Shown: piece after piece, positions 61,436-64,000 of the stretch
How positions within the stretch are numbered: position 1 is the first letter of the stretch
Layout: every line of letters begins with the position of its first letter
DNA from: Streptomyces sp. WAC05374
Lineage (GTDB): Bacteria > Actinomycetota > Actinomycetes > Streptomycetales > Streptomycetaceae
Assembly (NCBI RefSeq): GCF_004353505.1
Contig: NZ_SMNQ01000005.1
Span: 310,001 to 374,000 of the forward strand
Direction: 5' to 3'
Length of the DNA stretch: 64,000 nt
The notes under the pieces: model-generated
Databases searched by the model: none
What the model was told of the DNA's origin: nothing
Seen by the model: only the letters and a program-made list of their open reading frames with translations
Position numbers and translations under genes: made by a program

Positions 61436-62701
61436 ATGAAGCTGGCTGTTGTGGGGGGCGGCTCCACCTACACCCCCGAACTGGTCGACGGGTTCGCACG
61501 GCTGCGCGACACCCTCCCGATCGGTGAACTGGTCCTCGTCGACCCGGCTGCCGACCGCCTGGAGCCGGTCGGCGCTCTGGCCCGGCGCATCTTCGCCAGG
61601 CAGGGGCACGAGGGGCTGGTGACGACCACGTCCGACCTGGAGGCCGGGGTCGAGGGCGCCGACGCGGTCCTGCTGCAACTGCGGGTCGGCGGGCAGGCGG
61701 CCAGGGAGCGGGACGAGACGTGGCCGCTGGAGTGCGGCTGCGTCGGGCAGGAGACGACCGGGGCCGGCGGGCTCGCCAAGGCGCTGCGCACGGTGCCGGT
61801 GGTGCTGGACATCGCCGAGCGGGTACGCCGCGCGAGCCCCGGCGCCTGGATCATCGACTTCACCAACCCTGTCGGGATCGTGACCCGGGCCCTGCTCCGG
61901 GCCGGGCACCGGGCGGTGGGGCTGTGCAACGTGGCCATCGGCTTCCAGCGCACATTCGCGCGGCTGCTGGACGTCACCCCGGACGCGGTCCACCTGGACC
62001 ACGTGGGGCTCAACCACCTGACGTGGGAGCGCGGGGTGCGGCTCGGCGGGCCGGACGGGGAGGACCTGCTGCCCAAGCTGCTCGCCGAGCACGGGGACGC
62101 CATCGCCGGCGACCTGCGGCTGCCGCGCGAGCTCCTGGACCGCCTGGGGGTCGTCCCCTCCTACTACCTGCGGTACTTCTACGCGCACGACGAGGTGGTG
62201 CGGGAGCTGGCCACCAAGCCGTCGCGGGCCTCGGAGGTCGCCGCGATGGAGCGGCGGCTGCTGGAGATGTACCGCGACCCCGCGCTGGACGAGAAGCCGG
62301 AGCTGCTCTCCCGGCGGGGCGGCGCGTTCTACTCGGATGCGGCGGTGGACCTGGCGGCGGCGCTGCTGGGCGGTGCCGCACCGCGCAGGCAGGTGGTCAA
62401 CACGTACAACCGGGGCACACTGCCGTTCCTGCCGGACGACGCCGTGATCGAGGTGCAGGCCGCGGTGGACGGCTCGGGCGCTGCGCCGCTGCCCGTCGCG
62501 GAGGTGGACCCGCTGTACGCGGGGCTGATCGGGCACGTCACGGCGTACGAGGACCTCGCGCTGGAGGCCGCGCTGCGCGGCGGGCGGGACAGGGTGTTCA
62601 GGGCGCTGCTGGCACACCCGCTCATCGGCCAGTACGACCGGGCCGAGGGGCTCACCGACCGGCTGATCGCGCACAACCGGGAGCACCTGACGTGGGCGTG
62701 A
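61436..62701 (+). CDS. Family 4 glycoside hydrolase (6-phospho-beta-glucosidase-like)
   Basis: NAD- and metal-dependent glycosidase, 421 residues. The nucleotide-binding start KLAVVGGGSTYTPELVDG, the metal-binding Cys in GLCNVAIGF and His in GLNHLTW, and the conserved Tyr region YYLRYFYAHDE are present. GH4 enzymes usually act on 6-phosphosugars, but this operon has an ABC importer rather than a PTS, so phosphorylation would have to occur inside the cell or the enzyme takes an unphosphorylated substrate. ATG at 61436; its stop overlaps or touches the kinase start. Confidence 0.92.
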   Translation: MKLAVVGGGSTYTPELVDGFARLRDTLPIGELVLVDPAADRLEPVGALARRIFARQGHEGLVTTTSDLEAGVEGADAVLLQLRVGGQAARERDETWPLECGCVGQETTGAGGLAKALRTVPVVLDIAERVRRASPGAWIIDFTNPVGIVTRALLRAGHRAVGLCNVAIGFQRTFARLLDVTPDAVHLDHVGLNHLTWERGVRLGGPDGEDLLPKLLAEHGDAIAGDLRLPRELLDRLGVVPSYYLRYFYAHDEVVRELATKPSRASEVAAMERRLLEMYRDPALDEKPELLSRRGGAFYSDAAVDLAAALLGGAAPRRQVVNTYNRGTLPFLPDDAVIEVQAAVDGSGAAPLPVAEVDPLYAGLIGHVTAYEDLALEAALRGGRDRVFRALLAHPLIGQYDRAEGLTDRLIAHNREHLTWA

Positions 62702-63678
62702 CGGCCGCCGTCCTCGCGATCGACGCGGGCAACAGCAAGTCGGACGTGGCGTTCGTCGGCGAGGACGGCACGGTCCTGGCTTCGGCGCGCGGGCCGGGTT
62801 TCCAGCCGCCGAGGGTGGGCACCGGCCCGGCGCTCGACGTGCTGGCGGCCACCGTGGCCGAGGCGCTGGCGTCGGCGGGGCCGGCCATCGACGGGGTGCG
62901 GCACGTGTCGGCCTGCCTGGCCAACGCGGACTTCCCCGCGGAGGAGGCGGAGCTGGCGGCCGCCGTGCACGCGCGCGCGTGGGGGCGGTCGGCGGCGGTG
63001 CGCAACGACACGTTCGCCATCCTGCGGGCGGGCGTCGACGAGCCGCGGGGCGTGGCCGTGGTGTGCGGCGCGGGCATCAACTGCGTGGGGATGCTGCCGG
63101 ACGGGCGCACCGCCCGTTTCCCCGCGGTCGGCCGCGTCTCCGGCGACTGGGGCGGCGGGTCGTTCCTCGTGGAGGAGGCGATGTGGTGGGCGGCCCGGGC
63201 GGAGGACGGGCGGGGTGAACCGACGGAGCTGGCCCGGGTGTTGCCGGCGCACTTCGGCCTGGACTCGGTGTACGCGCTGATCGAGGCGCTGCACCTGGGG
63301 CGGATCGCGGCCGGGCGGCGGCACGAGCTGACGCCGGTGCTGTTCGCCGCGGGTGCGGCGGGCGATCCGGTGGCGCGGGCGCTGGTGGAGCGGCAGGCGG
63401 AGGAGGTCGTCGCCCTGGCGGTGGTCGCCCTGGAGCGGCTGGGGCTGCTGGACGAGGAGGTGCCGGTGCTGCTGGGCGGCAGTGTGCTGGCGGCGCGCCA
63501 CCCGCTGCTGAACGGCCGGATCGCCGAACTCCTGTCCGTCAAGGCGCCGGGGGCCGACGTCCGGGTGGTGACCGAGCCCCCGGTGCTGGGCGCCGCGCTG
63601 CTGGGCCTGGACCACGTGGGGGCGCCCGCCGGGGCGCGGGCCCGGGTGCGGGCGCACTACCGGCGGGGCCCGGGATAG
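62692..63678 (+). CDS. N-acetylglucosamine kinase-like (BadF/BadG/BcrA/BcrD ATPase family)
   Basis: A 328-residue sugar kinase of the BadF/NAGK family. ATP-binding DAGNSKSDVAFVGEDG at the N-terminus, CGAGINCVGMLPDGRTARF, GRVSGDWGGGSFLVEEAMWW and the adenosine motif VPVLLGGSVL are present. It likely phosphorylates GlcNAc or a related hexosamine released by the operon. GTG at 62692 follows GGGAG by eight bases; GTG at 62698 (GTGA overlap with GH4) is equally possible. Last gene of the ROK operon. Confidence 0.88.
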   Translation: MGVTAAVLAIDAGNSKSDVAFVGEDGTVLASARGPGFQPPRVGTGPALDVLAATVAEALASAGPAIDGVRHVSACLANADFPAEEAELAAAVHARAWGRSAAVRNDTFAILRAGVDEPRGVAVVCGAGINCVGMLPDGRTARFPAVGRVSGDWGGGSFLVEEAMWWAARAEDGRGEPTELARVLPAHFGLDSVYALIEALHLGRIAAGRRHELTPVLFAAGAAGDPVARALVERQAEEVVALAVVALERLGLLDEEVPVLLGGSVLAARHPLLNGRIAELLSVKAPGADVRVVTEPPVLGAALLGLDHVGAPAGARARVRAHYRRGPG

Positions 63679-63835
63679 GGAACCGATGCGGGCCGGGCGG
63701 CGTATACAGAGTGGGGGCGGTCGAATGGTGGTGCGAGCGGGGCGGCGGGCACGATAAGCACAAGATCGAGTCAAGCCTGGTGTGAAGAGCGGCCCCTTTG
63801 GCCATACTGCGGTGAGCGACCGAGGGGGAGGTCAC

Positions 63836-64000
63836 GTGACATACGCACCGGATGCGCCGGCCGTGCCGAGCGCGCCTCGTGCGCCGGGCACGCCCGCCGT
63901 GCCGCCGCCACCACCGCCGCAGTCCCCGCCTCCGGTGGCGCCGCCGGCCGGGCGGGGGGCGTGGGCCGAGGGCGTGGCGCGGCTGCGTGCCGCCGCGACC
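63836..64000 (+). CDS. Proline-rich protein, 5' part only
   Basis: GTG at 63836 follows GGGGGAG by five bases. The first 55 residues are Pro/Ala-rich (PSAPRAPGTPAVPPPPPPQSPPP) then WAEGVARLRAAAT, where the window ends. Not identified; a membrane protein with a cytoplasmic proline-rich tail is possible. The 157 bases upstream hold no gene. Confidence 0.65.
   Translation, partial: MTYAPDAPAVPSAPRAPGTPAVPPPPPPQSPPPVAPPAGRGAWAEGVARLRAAAT

Overview
The window is chromosomal DNA from a Streptomyces or a very close relative. The signs are very high G+C with strong third-position GC bias, frequent GTG starts, ATGA/GTGA stop-start overlaps, a tig-clpP1-clpP2-clpX-valS block, a conservon (cvnABCD plus P450) and a Nur-type operator in front of an iron superoxide dismutase. 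From memory, not from a search, much of the gene order matches the stretch around valS, clpX, sodF, asd, pepN and malQ in Streptomyces coelicolor. I see no insertion sequence, prophage, integrase, rRNA or CRISPR array.

Layout. 1-6.7 kb: 5' part of valS, a Pro/Gln/Tyr-rich membrane protein, then the protein quality-control block clpX, clpP2, clpP1 and tig on the minus strand, with a ClgR-like box ahead of clpP1. 6.6-13.5 kb: tRNA-Pro, tRNA-Gly, a cupin protein, a small membrane protein, an acyltransferase-3 membrane enzyme, an HD hydrolase resembling alarmone hydrolases, a membrane PP2C phosphatase, an Eis-like acetyltransferase, a Nei/Fpg glycosylase and rpiB. 13.7-19.1 kb: three paralogous amino-acid permeases interrupted by bioY; one permease carries an in-frame dispersed repeat. 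19.3-37.1 kb: secreted phosphodiesterase, sodF, DsbA-like protein, two paralogous aminopeptidases N, an AbiEi/DUF559-like protein, a serine hydrolase, Nudix, flavin-reductase-like and VOC proteins, a CGNR regulator, a large secreted subtilase and asd.

37.3-48.9 kb looks accessory. It holds cvnABCD-P450, where the P450 lacks the K-helix ExxR motif as in CYP157, facing a translationally coupled methyltransferase-terpene synthase pair. Allantoicase, TetR and LysR regulators, a His/Asp-rich secreted peptide, an intact EamA transporter and a heavily decayed EamA pseudogene follow. Allantoicase and the intact EamA gene share a recognisably similar promoter block.

48.9-64 kb is mostly carbohydrate metabolism: a small membrane protein, malQ, a small gene encoding a 12-residue tandem repeat, a secreted GH84-type hexosaminidase with a CBM32-like tail, an HNH protein and an MscS channel. 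It ends with a ROK-regulated operon (ROK, lipoprotein, two permeases, GH4, GlcNAc-kinase-like) with a 15-bp perfect palindrome at the promoter, a plausible amino-sugar or beta-glucoside uptake and catabolism unit. The last 165 bases begin an unidentified proline-rich protein.

A recurring feature is a TANNNT-like -10 hexamer 6-8 nt before the start codon with no Shine-Dalgarno sequence, suggesting several leaderless mRNAs.
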